NCBI GenBank assembly: GCA_963849885.1
Contig: CAWKIV010000021.1
Location: 1 to 64,000 of the forward strand
DNA length: 64,000 nucleotides
Origin: CADCTP01 sp963849885
Lineage (GTDB): Bacteria; Actinomycetota; Actinomycetes; Mycobacteriales; CADCTP01
Direction of reading: 5' to 3'
A program made the position numbers and the translations under genes. Below, piece after piece: positions 9,018-16,057 of this stretch. Below the pieces are notes generated by a model. The model did not search any database, was not told where the DNA came from, and worked only from the letters and a program-made list of their open reading frames with translations. Position 1 is the stretch's first letter; each line of letters opens with the position of its first letter.

Positions 9018-9834
9018 CCACGACGAGGGCCTGGTCGTCGTGCCGCTTGCTGCGCGGCCACCGGCGCCCGTCCGGGTCGGCGGCCTCGACCGCGCGGACC
9101 GCGCCGAGCACCGCCGCCGGCCCGCCCGTCCGCATCAGCTCCAGCGCGGCCGACCAGGACGGCAGGCCGATCCGGCCGATGCCGCGGGTCACGCCGTCGG
9201 TGGCCAGCGCCGCGCCGGCCAGCGCGCCGGCCGGCCAGCTGCGCACCAGCGCGTGCCCGGCGGCGGCCGGGTCGGCCTCGGCGATCCAGTAGCCGCCGCG
9301 GCAGTTGCGGTGCCGGCGTTGCTCGCCGACCAGGTCCCGGAGCAGCGACCGGTGCTCCTGGTCGTAGCCGCCGCCGGCGCTGAGCCGGTCGTGGTACGCG
9401 ACCCGCTGCGCCGGCGCCACCGCGGCGAGCCGGTCGTCCACCACCTCCTCGGCGGGCCGGCCGGGCGCGAAGGCGACGAGCGAGCTGTCGCCGAGCACCA
9501 GCCCGTCGGTGCGGTCCGCGGTCCAGCGCAGCATCACCACCGTCGCCGACGGCGAGCGGCCCGGCTCCAGCCGGTGGTCGGCGGCCACGGCAGCGATCGA
9601 GTCGGCGAGCACGGTGGTCAGGTCGAGCCGCTCGTCCGGGAGCCGGGCAGCCAGCTGCCGGGCCAGCTGGCCGGCGTACCAGCCGCCGTCCCGGTCGGCC
9701 GGGTCCGGCGCCGAGGCACCGTCGAGCACCGCCACCGCGGTCGGCAGCAGCACCGTCCGGTCCTGGCTCGGCGCGCTGCCCGCGGCCCGCTCGGCGGCGC
9801 GGACCCGGGCTACCGGTGCCGGCGGGGCGGGCAC
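9004..9834 (-). CDS. PP2C-type (PPM) protein phosphatase-like protein
   Basis: The 276-residue protein carries the metal-binding and catalytic signatures of PPM phosphatases: AVLDGAS near residue 38, SATVVML near 90, LGDSS near 105, LATDG near 203 and HDDQALVVV close to the C-terminus. The Asp pairs for two metals are intact, so it should be active on phospho-Ser/Thr. The GTG at 9834 is the only plausible start and lies 25 bases inside the end of the upstream HTH gene, which implies coupled translation. No kinase gene is adjacent. Its target is not known; the HTH partner is an obvious candidate (inference). Confidence 0.72.
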   Translation of the reverse strand: MPAPPAPVARVRAAERAAGSAPSQDRTVLLPTAVAVLDGASAPDPADRDGGWYAGQLARQLAARLPDERLDLTTVLADSIAAVAADHRLEPGRSPSATVVMLRWTADRTDGLVLGDSSLVAFAPGRPAEEVVDDRLAAVAPAQRVAYHDRLSAGGGYDQEHRSLLRDLVGEQRRHRNCRGGYWIAEADPAAAGHALVRSWPAGALAGAALATDGVTRGIGRIGLPSWSAALELMRTGGPAAVLGAVRAVEAADPDGRRWPRSKRHDDQALVVVSWA

Positions 9835-10646
9835 AGCACCTCGCTCTCCACGACCTGCTCGCCGTCGTGCCGGCTCCGGGTGACCATCGAGAACGGCCCG
9901 TCGCCGACCTCGCGGTGCAGCGCCGCCGCGTGCCCGACCAGGTAGTCGACCGCGCCGACCGAGCCGAGCGCGTGCACCCCGGCGATGAGCAGCAGGGAGC
10001 CGCCGCCCGGGACCGGCAGCCGGCCGACGTAGGCGATGTCGCGGCGGCTGGCCGGGTCGTCGTCCAGCGGGGAGGCGAACCGGGCACCGCTGTGCCGGTC
10101 GGCGATCTCCCAGCAGCCGTCCGGGCGCTGCCGGAAGTCGAGCAGCGGGTCGGCGGCCAGCGCGGCCGCGCTGACCGGGGAGGACTTGGGGCCGCAGATC
10201 GCCACCACGTCCCCGCTCGGCTGCCAGTCCCCGTCCGGCGGGATGCGCTGCTGCTCGACCGGGAAGCGCAGGTCGCGCAGGTACGCCGCCAGCCGCTCGT
10301 ACGCGATCGCGTCCTCGGAGGCGAGCACCGGCCGCTCGCGGTCGCGGCCCGGGCGGAGCGGGACCGCGATGGTCAGCGGGCCGACGCCGAACAGCCCCCG
10401 CTCGGCCGGCGGCGCGGACTGGGTGATCTGCCCGATCCGGCCCTTGGACAGGCCGAGCTCGGCGGCGACGGCCGCGTAGCTGAGGCCCTCCTCGTCCTGC
10501 AGCCGGCGGATCGCCTCCCGCCGCAGCCGGGCCAACTCGATGATCCGCTGCTGGTAGACGACGAGCAGCTCGGTGGCCCGGCGACCCTGACGGCGGGGAT
10601 CGCGATCCCGTCGCACGGTTTCGAACCCGTCGTCGGCCTCCGGCAC
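9810..10646 (-). CDS. Sigma-70 region 4-like HTH protein with unidentified C-terminal domain
   Basis: The 278-residue protein has a basic N-terminus and then a helix-turn-helix of the sigma region 4/Trp repressor type, with GLSYAAVAAELGLSKGRI near residues 54-71. The following ~190 residues form a separate alpha/beta-looking domain with the conserved-looking blocks VVAICGPKSSPVSAAALA, RFASPLDDD and GSLLLIAGVHALGSVGAVDYL. I do not recognise this domain by name. It has the look of a sensor domain joined to a DNA-binding head. The gene is the first of a two-gene unit with the PP2C phosphatase, which overlaps its 3' end. Confidence 0.7.
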   Translation of the reverse strand: MPEADDGFETVRRDRDPRRQGRRATELLVVYQQRIIELARLRREAIRRLQDEEGLSYAAVAAELGLSKGRIGQITQSAPPAERGLFGVGPLTIAVPLRPGRDRERPVLASEDAIAYERLAAYLRDLRFPVEQQRIPPDGDWQPSGDVVAICGPKSSPVSAAALAADPLLDFRQRPDGCWEIADRHSGARFASPLDDDPASRRDIAYVGRLPVPGGGSLLLIAGVHALGSVGAVDYLVGHAAALHREVGDGPFSMVTRSRHDGEQVVESEVLCPPRRHR

Positions 10647-10814
10647 GATTGACGAGTCTAGGGGCCTTGACGGCCCGTCTGGGGCTTCTTACGCTCCGTG
10701 TACGCAAGTACTTCGCAGAGCAAGCGGCGGCCGTGCGTCTAGTCCCCTGGACGACGAGGGACGGCCGGGTGGTCGGTGCTGGTGAGCGAGGGCGACGGGT
10801 CGGAGGGAGCTGCG

Positions 10815-10979
10815 GTGTCGGCGTACCAGCCCGGCGAGCAGGTCTGGGTGCTGGGCACTTGGCAGCCCGCGGTGGTGATCGGCAGCGGGCACGTGCTCGC
10901 CCGCTACCGGATGCTGGACGGGGAGCTGGGCGAGCGGGCGTTCCCGCCGTCGTCGGTGGTGGGAGCGGGCTCGATGTGA
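10815..10979 (+). CDS. Small conserved-looking hypothetical protein (54 aa)
   Basis: The product begins MSAYQPGEQVWVLGTWQPAVV and reads like a small SH3/KOW-like beta-barrel with alternating hydrophobic strands. The GTG at 10815 is chosen because a strong Shine-Dalgarno sequence, GGAGGGAG at 10802-10809, stands five bases upstream. Other in-frame starts have none. It is followed directly by two strong hairpins. Function unknown. Confidence 0.55.
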   Translation: MSAYQPGEQVWVLGTWQPAVVIGSGHVLARYRMLDGELGERAFPPSSVVGAGSM

Positions 10980-10980
10980 C

Positions 10981-11060
10981 CGGCCGGAGCGGTGGTCGGC
11001 CCTGCCCCCGCCGACCAACGCTCCGGCCGTGCAGTCCGGGGAGCGGCGGCTCCCCGGACT
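10981..11060. terminator. Two tandem perfect hairpins, probable bidirectional terminator
   Basis: The first hairpin pairs 10981-10991 with 11019-11029 (11 bp) and has a nested inner stem. The second pairs AGTCCGGGGAGC (11033-11044) with its perfect complement at 11049-11060 around a GGCG tetraloop. Neither is followed by a T-run. They lie between the 54-residue gene and leftward-facing coding remnants, so they could end transcription from both sides. Confidence 0.7.
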
Positions 11061-11066
11061 GTCGTG

Positions 11067-11255
11067 TCAGTCGCAGAACCCGGGCGCGCCGAGGTTGTTG
11101 GCCGCGTCGAGCTGGTCCTTCAGGGTCTCGACGTCGCCGCTGGCGATGGCCGCGTTCACCAGCGCCACGATCTCGTCCGCGGTCAGCGGGTAGGTGACGT
11201 CCGCGATCGTGGAGTTGAGCAGCGCCGCGACGGCGTGCCGCAGCAGCGCGTCTAT
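11067..11255 (-). pseudogene. C-terminal remnant of a secreted actinobacterial protein
   Basis: Read leftward, the stretch gives an in-frame peptide containing AVAALLNSTIADVTYPLTAD and then EIVALVNAAIASGDVETL, ending ANNLGAPGFCD and TGA at 11067. This is the characteristic C-terminal helix-rich tail, with a closing Cys, found on many large secreted actinobacterial proteins. No start codon, signal peptide or upstream domain is present; upstream codons degrade into Arg/Ser-rich sequence. I infer a truncated leftover rather than a functional small gene. Confidence 0.5.
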
Positions 11256-11342
11256 GACGTGAGTCGCGTCTGAGGAGTTGGTGGCATGCTGCTTTCCGGA
11301 CCGCCGCCTGCTCCGGCTTCGTCCCTCGCGCCGCTCAGCCGG

Positions 11343-11750
11343 TCAGGGCAGGACGGCGATCGCCTCGATCTCGACCAGCAGATCAGGCTCGGACAGGGCG
11401 GCCACGCCGAGCAGCGTCGCCGGCCGGATCGGGTTGATCCCCAGCCGCTGAGCGACCCGCCCGGCCCCCTCGACGAAGGCGCCCATCTTGTCCGGCGTCC
11501 AGTCGACCAGGTAGATCGTCAGCTTGGCGACGTCCGTGTAGTCGGCGCCGACCGCCGTCAGAGCCGCGACCAGATTGCTGAAGGCCTGCTCGACCTGCGC
11601 GGCCAGGTCGTCCTTGCCGACCGGCGCCCCGTCCGCCGTGCGCGCCACCTGCCCCGACACGTAGACGGTGCGCGACCCCGTGGCGACGCCCACCTGCGCG
11701 TAGGCCTCCGCCTTCGGCAGCGTCTCCGGATTGACCAGCTCGACGGGCAT
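11343..11750 (-). CDS. RidA family enamine/imine deaminase
   Basis: The 135-residue protein has the YjgF/YER057c/UK114 fold, with family blocks VYVSGQVA near residue 30, AFSNLVAAL near 60 and PATLLGVAAL near 113. RidA proteins hydrolyse reactive enamine intermediates such as 2-aminoacrylate. The conserved Arg of the active site corresponds to the R in IRPATLLG. The ATG at 11750 is preceded by AGGAGG at optimal spacing. A second, more distant RidA paralogue lies at 59427. Confidence 0.85.
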   Translation of the reverse strand: MPVELVNPETLPKAEAYAQVGVATGSRTVYVSGQVARTADGAPVGKDDLAAQVEQAFSNLVAALTAVGADYTDVAKLTIYLVDWTPDKMGAFVEGAGRVAQRLGINPIRPATLLGVAALSEPDLLVEIEAIAVLP

Positions 11751-11864
11751 CCCGCCTCCTCTCGCTCGGATGCCCGCACCCAACCACCCACCACCGACAA
11801 TTCCGGCGCCGGTCCTCATTCGCCGAGCTTGCCGCCGCTCCCTGACGCACCGATACTCGTGTGT

Positions 11865-12170
11865 ATGACGACTGTACGACAGCGGGGCAGGACGACCGGG
11901 GAGGCCACCTCGGGCGCCGGTCGGCTCGCCCAGGTCCGGTTGCGACCCGCGGAGGTCAAGGCGCTCAAGGCGTCGATGCGGACGCTGCACCTGCGGTCGA
12001 CCTCGGACGCGCTGCGAGAGGGACTCCGGTTGCTGGCCCGTGAGGCCGCCGAGATCCAGGCCACCGAGGACCTACGGGCCTTCTACGGCGGCCGGCCGGC
12101 GCCGCTGCCCGATGCAGTGACGTCGCCGACCGAGGCCGAGCTGGCGGCGGCCGATCAGACCGACTGGTGA
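11865..12170 (+). CDS. mazE: Ribbon-helix-helix antitoxin (MazE-like)
   Basis: The 101-residue protein has a short central ribbon-helix-helix segment, LAQVRLRPAEVKALKASM followed by RSTSDALREGLRLLA. The C-terminal tail is acidic and flexible, the usual toxin-neutralising part. It directly precedes a MazF-family gene, and its TGA overlaps the toxin ATG by one base (TGATG). The unit would be self-repressed through the RHH domain (family knowledge). The ATG at 11865 fits the start of the RHH protein. Confidence 0.78.
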   Translation: MTTVRQRGRTTGEATSGAGRLAQVRLRPAEVKALKASMRTLHLRSTSDALREGLRLLAREAAEIQATEDLRAFYGGRPAPLPDAVTSPTEAELAAADQTDW

Positions 12171-12505
12171 TGCCCGGTCCGGCCCTGCGCGGCGAGGTCT
12201 GGAGCTGCGCATTGCCGCAGCCGATCGGACCGCATCCTGTCGTCGTCCTCACCGTCAATCGCCTCGCCGAGCGCTTGTCCGCCGTCACGGTCGCGGTCGT
12301 CTCCGGCACCGAGGGACCATCGGCGACCCACGTCCCGGTCGGACCGGATGCCGGCCTCCACAAGTACGACCAGTCGTTCGTTGACTGCACGGATCTGCAC
12401 ACCGTCGCCAAACCGCGGCTCCGCCGGCGTCTGGGACTGCTGGCGCCCGCGGAGATGGCCAGGGTCGAGGAAGCCCTCGTCCTCGTCCTCGGCCTCCTGC
12501 GGTGA
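12170..12505 (+). CDS. mazF: MazF/PemK family endoribonuclease toxin
   Basis: The 111-residue product shows the MazF barrel pattern: RGEVWSCALP at the N-terminus, HPVVVLTVNRLA near residue 22, GTEGPSATHV near 45 and SFVDCTDLHTVAK near 68, including the strand carrying the catalytic Thr/Ser region. MazF enzymes cut RNA at short sequence motifs. The ATG at 12170 overlaps the antitoxin stop; a GTG one codon upstream is an alternative. Together with the RHH gene it forms a type II toxin-antitoxin unit. Confidence 0.8.
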   Translation: MPGPALRGEVWSCALPQPIGPHPVVVLTVNRLAERLSAVTVAVVSGTEGPSATHVPVGPDAGLHKYDQSFVDCTDLHTVAKPRLRRRLGLLAPAEMARVEEALVLVLGLLR

Positions 12506-12589
12506 CCGGCGGTGCCAAGTCGCCGCTAGGCCTGCTGGAGGCTGTCCGTGCGCGGAGGGTGTGAGACATGCGGCGGCTCGGCCAGACCC

Positions 12590-12790
12590 TCAGGAGGGCC
12601 TACTCGTCTCGCGTCGGAGCCGCGACCGGGCATTGACGAGCAGCCCGGCGCCGCATACCAGGAAGAGGACCGCGGAACTCGCGAGGAGCCACGCTTCCGT
12701 GCCGTCGAGGACAACGACGGCGACGACCAGGACGACGACGCCCAGGATGGCGATGGCCATCCCGAGCGAGCGTTCGGTGCCGGCAGTCAT
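12590..12790 (-). CDS. Small two-helix membrane protein
   Basis: The 66-residue product begins MTAGTERSLGMAIAILG. It has two hydrophobic segments (about residues 10-28 and 34-52) and a basic C-terminal tail, LLVNARSRLRRETSRPS. No family is recognised. The ATG at 12790 is chosen because translation from there starts just before the first membrane segment; an in-frame GTG at 12835 would add 15 residues. There is no clear Shine-Dalgarno sequence, so confidence is moderate. Confidence 0.5.
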   Translation of the reverse strand: MTAGTERSLGMAIAILGVVVLVVAVVVLDGTEAWLLASSAVLFLVCGAGLLVNARSRLRRETSRPS

Positions 12791-13003
12791 GAGGAGCCCA
12801 CCATGGTCAGTCGCCCCCTCCGCTCGTCGCACCACTCTATCGGTGAATGCGTCGATCTCCCGGATCTAACGGCGCACCTGGCGCCGATCCCTGAGGATCG
12901 GGCCACGGACAGGATCGGAAAGTGGGCTGGAAGGCTCGCGGCATGCAGTCGTTTGTTCCTGGCTCCGGCGGGCGTCCTACGCGACGTCCGGGGTGAAGGG
13001 CCG

Positions 13004-14020
13004 CTATGGGCGGTGCGGTTCCGGCGGGCCGCCGTCGGTGGGGGGTTGATCCTGGGAGACAAAGCGGAGGTCGACCCGGGCGGCCGGTATGCGCTCTTGC
13101 TCGCGGGCGAGGAGGGTGATGGCGCGGGCGTCGGCGGCGGTCGGCCGGCTCTGGTCCAGGGCCCGCGGCCACAGGCCGGCATGCCGGACGGCGGCGACTT
13201 CAGCCGAGTAGACCAGCGCCTGGCTGACCAGGTAGAGCAGGGCAAACATGCCCGCCACCGTGGCAAAGCTGCCGTAGACGAGCCCGGCGTTGCTCACCAG
13301 TCTCGCCAGCAACGGCGGCCCGAGGCTGAGTACCAGGGTCACCGCCGCGGCCCCGAGGGCGGCGCTCGGCCAGAGGGCACGGAACGGAGCGGGTCGCGAC
13401 AGCAGCAGCCTGGCGCCGAGCAGCAGGACGGCGAAGATGATCAGGGCCGATCCGAGCGCCGCGACCGCGCGTTCCACTCCCGCCAAGCCGGGCAGCGCCG
13501 TGACCGCCACCGTGAGCGCGCCGACCGCCAGTCCCCCGAGCAGCAGCGTCGTCAGCATCACGAGCACCCGGATGTAGCGGGGGAAGAACCCGGCCCGAAT
13601 CCGTCGCGGGACGGCGGCGACGTTGTTCAGCGTCTGGTAGGCGGAGAACACGACACCGGTCCCGGAGAACAGCAAGCCGATCAGGCCGGCGATGAACGGA
13701 ACGGTCGACGTGGGCAAGGTGGTCATCGACTGCTCAACCGTGGATTGCAGCACCGGTGGCACGATCTCGCTGATGAGGCGCTCCTGCAGCTCAGGATTCG
13801 CCGTCAGCACCCGCGACAGGATCGCCACCCCGAGCAGCAGCAGCGGGAAGATGCTGAGGAAGCCGTAGTAGGTGATGAGCGCGGCCTCGCGCCCGCCGTC
13901 GTCATCCCCGTACTTCTTGACCACCGCGTAGGGAAATCCCAGCACCCCGTGCCGGCGCTGCACGCCGTCCGCCCAGCCGAAGACCCGCTTCACCAGTGCG
14001 GTCAGGCTCGCGAAGCGCAT
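13004..14020 (-). CDS. YihY/virulence factor BrkB family membrane protein
   Basis: The 338-residue protein has six hydrophobic segments and the family pattern: AALITYYGFLSIFPLLLLGV near residue 45, the SGTGVVFSAYQTLNNVAAVP block near 118 and SNAGLVYGSFATVAGMFALLYL near 246. BrkB/YihY proteins are inner-membrane proteins of uncertain function; early claims as ribonuclease BN were incorrect. The ATG at 14020 gives the family N-terminus; an upstream GTG at 14062 lies in sequence without coding character. Confidence 0.85.
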   Translation of the reverse strand: MRFASLTALVKRVFGWADGVQRRHGVLGFPYAVVKKYGDDDGGREAALITYYGFLSIFPLLLLGVAILSRVLTANPELQERLISEIVPPVLQSTVEQSMTTLPTSTVPFIAGLIGLLFSGTGVVFSAYQTLNNVAAVPRRIRAGFFPRYIRVLVMLTTLLLGGLAVGALTVAVTALPGLAGVERAVAALGSALIIFAVLLLGARLLLSRPAPFRALWPSAALGAAAVTLVLSLGPPLLARLVSNAGLVYGSFATVAGMFALLYLVSQALVYSAEVAAVRHAGLWPRALDQSRPTAADARAITLLAREQERIPAARVDLRFVSQDQPPTDGGPPEPHRP

Positions 14021-14161
14021 GCCCCAGTCTCCCAAGGGGCACCGAGCGCCCGCCTCAACCACGACGTCACTGTCGTGTCGCCGTCGTCAACTGAGACGAA
14101 CTGAGACGGGCATGCCGGGGCCGGCCGTCGAAAACGACTGGCGTTGTGCTGGCTAGGGGCG

Positions 14162-14246
14162 CGGAGGATAAGGGATTCGAACCCTTGAGGGGTTGCCCCC
14201 AACACGCTTTCCAAGCGTGCGCCCTAGGCCACTAGGCGAATCCTCC
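14162..14246 (-). tRNA. tRNA-Ser(GGA)
   Basis: Class II tRNA on the minus strand. The acceptor arms are GGAGGAT/ATCCTCC with discriminator G. The anticodon stem is CACGC/GCGTG with loop TTGGAAA, giving anticodon GGA. There is a long variable arm, and the T-loop is TTCGAAT. CCA is not encoded. It lies immediately beside the SRP RNA gene, an arrangement also seen in other actinobacteria. Confidence 0.95.
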
Positions 14247-14302
14247 GGCGGGGAGTCTACCGGGCAGGGTGTGGCCGGGCCGGTGCGGGTGGACGGGTAG
14301 GC

Positions 14303-14400
14303 TGGGGGTCGACCCCTCGTGCGGCGTCCACCTCGTGAACCTCCCCAGGGCCGGAAGGCAGCAAGGATAAGCGAGCTCTGACGGGTGCGCGGGGGGTCCC
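14303..14400 (+). ncRNA. ffs: Signal recognition particle RNA (4.5S type)
   Basis: The stretch contains the invariant SRP domain IV core: GTGAACCTCCCCAGG, the GGAA tetraloop in GCCGGAAGGC, then AGCAAGGATAAGC. The outer segments GACCCC (14311) and GGGGTC (14393-14398) pair to form the closing stem, giving the short bacterial ~98-base form. This RNA binds Ffh to target membrane proteins. The exact ends are estimated from the stem. Location beside tRNA-Ser and upstream of dnaX is typical. Confidence 0.93.
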
Positions 14401-14413
14401 TTCGCGTCCGGGG

Positions 14414-15985
14414 TCAGGGTCGCTCGCTCCCGCTGGAGGGTGGCGCATCGGCCCGGGTCGCGCCGCCGGTCACGGCGGTGGCGCCGCCCCGGGCAGCCGG
14501 CGCGGTGCCGCTCCGCTCGGGAGTTGCCGCAGGCGGCGTCGGTTCGGCGGACGCGCCAGCGGCATAGGTCCCGGCCCCGCCACCATCCTCGGCGGTGAGT
14601 TGCGCGGTCCCGGCCGGCGGGGCGACCTCGGCCGGCGCCTCCGGGGCGCCGGGAGGCACGACCCGCGGCGGCACCAGCCGGCTCATCTGCGACCCGGACG
14701 CACCCAGGTCGGCCAGCCCGGCCCGGACCAACCGCAGGTAGAGGTCGACCGAAGGCTCCGGCAGCGCGTGCATCACCTCGACCGCGGCGTCGACCGCCGG
14801 CGCGATCACCGGGTCCACCCGGGCGGCCGGCCGGTCCAGCACCAGCGCGTACGCCCAGCGGACCAGCACCGAGGCGAGCAGCCACGGGTGCGCGCCGGTC
14901 TCCCGCGCCCGCCGCAGCGCGCTCTCCCAGGTGACCGGCCGGCGGGGCTCGACGATGGCCGCGTCCGGCATCGGGTCGTACCGGTCCGCGGCCAGCCCGG
15001 CCGGCCCCCGGCGCATCGAGTCGAGGGTGTCGGCGTGCGCCAGCGCCGCCATGTCCAGGGTCCAGCGTGCGGCCGACTCGCGGGCCGCCGGGTCGTCGCG
15101 GAGCTCGGCGCACGCGGCCAGCGCGGACAGCCAGCGCTGCCGGCGTGCGGTGTCCAGCTCCACCGCCCGGGTCAGGTCGGCCAGCGCCGCGTCCCACTCC
15201 GCGTCGTCGTCCAGCCGCGGCAGCGTGTCCGGGTCCGCCGGCGACACCTGGGTGACCAGCGGGATGAGCCCGCGCAACCCGTCCACGTATCCCGCCGGCG
15301 GCCGTACGCCGGCCACCCCGAGGTCGTCGAGCACGGCGCCGGCCGCGTCCCAGCGCACCAGCCGGTCCGCCGCGAGCGCGCGGTGCCGCTCGGCCCGGTG
15401 GAAGGCGCGTTCGCGCCACCGGGCGACCAGCCCGGCGAGCGGGTGGCCGGCGGCGAGCGCCCGCAGCCAGGCCCGGTGCGCCGACCGCATCCGTACGGTG
15501 GCCCGTTGGGCGTCGGACAGCGCGCCCTCGAGCTGGAGCAGACCCCACAGCGGGGACTGCCGCACGGTCGCCGCGAGCGTGCGGCGGATCCGCCGGCCGT
15601 CCAGCACGAGCAGCAGGGTCACCAGCACCGCCGCGACGATCAGCGTGAGCACCGCCAGCGCGTCGATGGTCCGGACGCCCTCGGTCAGCGCCCACACCCC
15701 GAGCGTCACCGACGCCACGCAGAGCAGCGCCATCAGCAGCGCCGACTCCCGCCAGCGGGCGTCCCGGGCCGCGTCCCGTACCTCGGCGATCCAGCGCAGC
15801 TCCGGCTCCAGCCGGCTGTCGACGTGCCCGGCCTCCCGGGCGTCCAGCCGGCGCTCGGACTCGCGGAGGTCGCGCAGGGCATCCCGGTACGCCGCGTGCA
15901 GGCGCGTCGACGCGAACCCGCCGAGGAAGGCGACGATCGCGAGGAGGGCACCCAGCGCGCTGAGCACCGCGGCGTTGGCGGCCAC
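14414..15985 (-). CDS. Actinobacterial membrane protein of unknown function
   Basis: The 523-residue protein begins with a membrane helix (residues 3-25, ALGALLAIVAFLGGF). A charged ~50-residue segment follows, then two further helices near residues 75-95 and 100-120, a long Ala/Arg/Asp-rich soluble region and a Pro/Ala/Thr-rich tail of about 90 residues. I recognise no domain. The GTG at 15985 is the first start that keeps the whole first helix. It faces away from dnaX with 72 bases between starts, so the two genes share a divergent promoter region. Confidence 0.62.
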   Translation of the reverse strand: MAANAAVLSALGALLAIVAFLGGFASTRLHAAYRDALRDLRESERRLDAREAGHVDSRLEPELRWIAEVRDAARDARWRESALLMALLCVASVTLGVWALTEGVRTIDALAVLTLIVAAVLVTLLLVLDGRRIRRTLAATVRQSPLWGLLQLEGALSDAQRATVRMRSAHRAWLRALAAGHPLAGLVARWRERAFHRAERHRALAADRLVRWDAAGAVLDDLGVAGVRPPAGYVDGLRGLIPLVTQVSPADPDTLPRLDDDAEWDAALADLTRAVELDTARRQRWLSALAACAELRDDPAARESAARWTLDMAALAHADTLDSMRRGPAGLAADRYDPMPDAAIVEPRRPVTWESALRRARETGAHPWLLASVLVRWAYALVLDRPAARVDPVIAPAVDAAVEVMHALPEPSVDLYLRLVRAGLADLGASGSQMSRLVPPRVVPPGAPEAPAEVAPPAGTAQLTAEDGGGAGTYAAGASAEPTPPAATPERSGTAPAARGGATAVTGGATRADAPPSSGSERP

Positions 15986-16057
15986 CTGATCAGCCTGGCA
16001 GCCCGGGGGCCGCACGCGCGAGGTCTTCTTGTCGTACCGGAGGACTAGGGTCGCCCC

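Noticed and set aside
12548..14104. 518-codon plus-strand frame opposite the BrkB gene
   Set aside because: Shadow of the BrkB-like and small membrane genes; composition lacks hydrophobic or domain structure.
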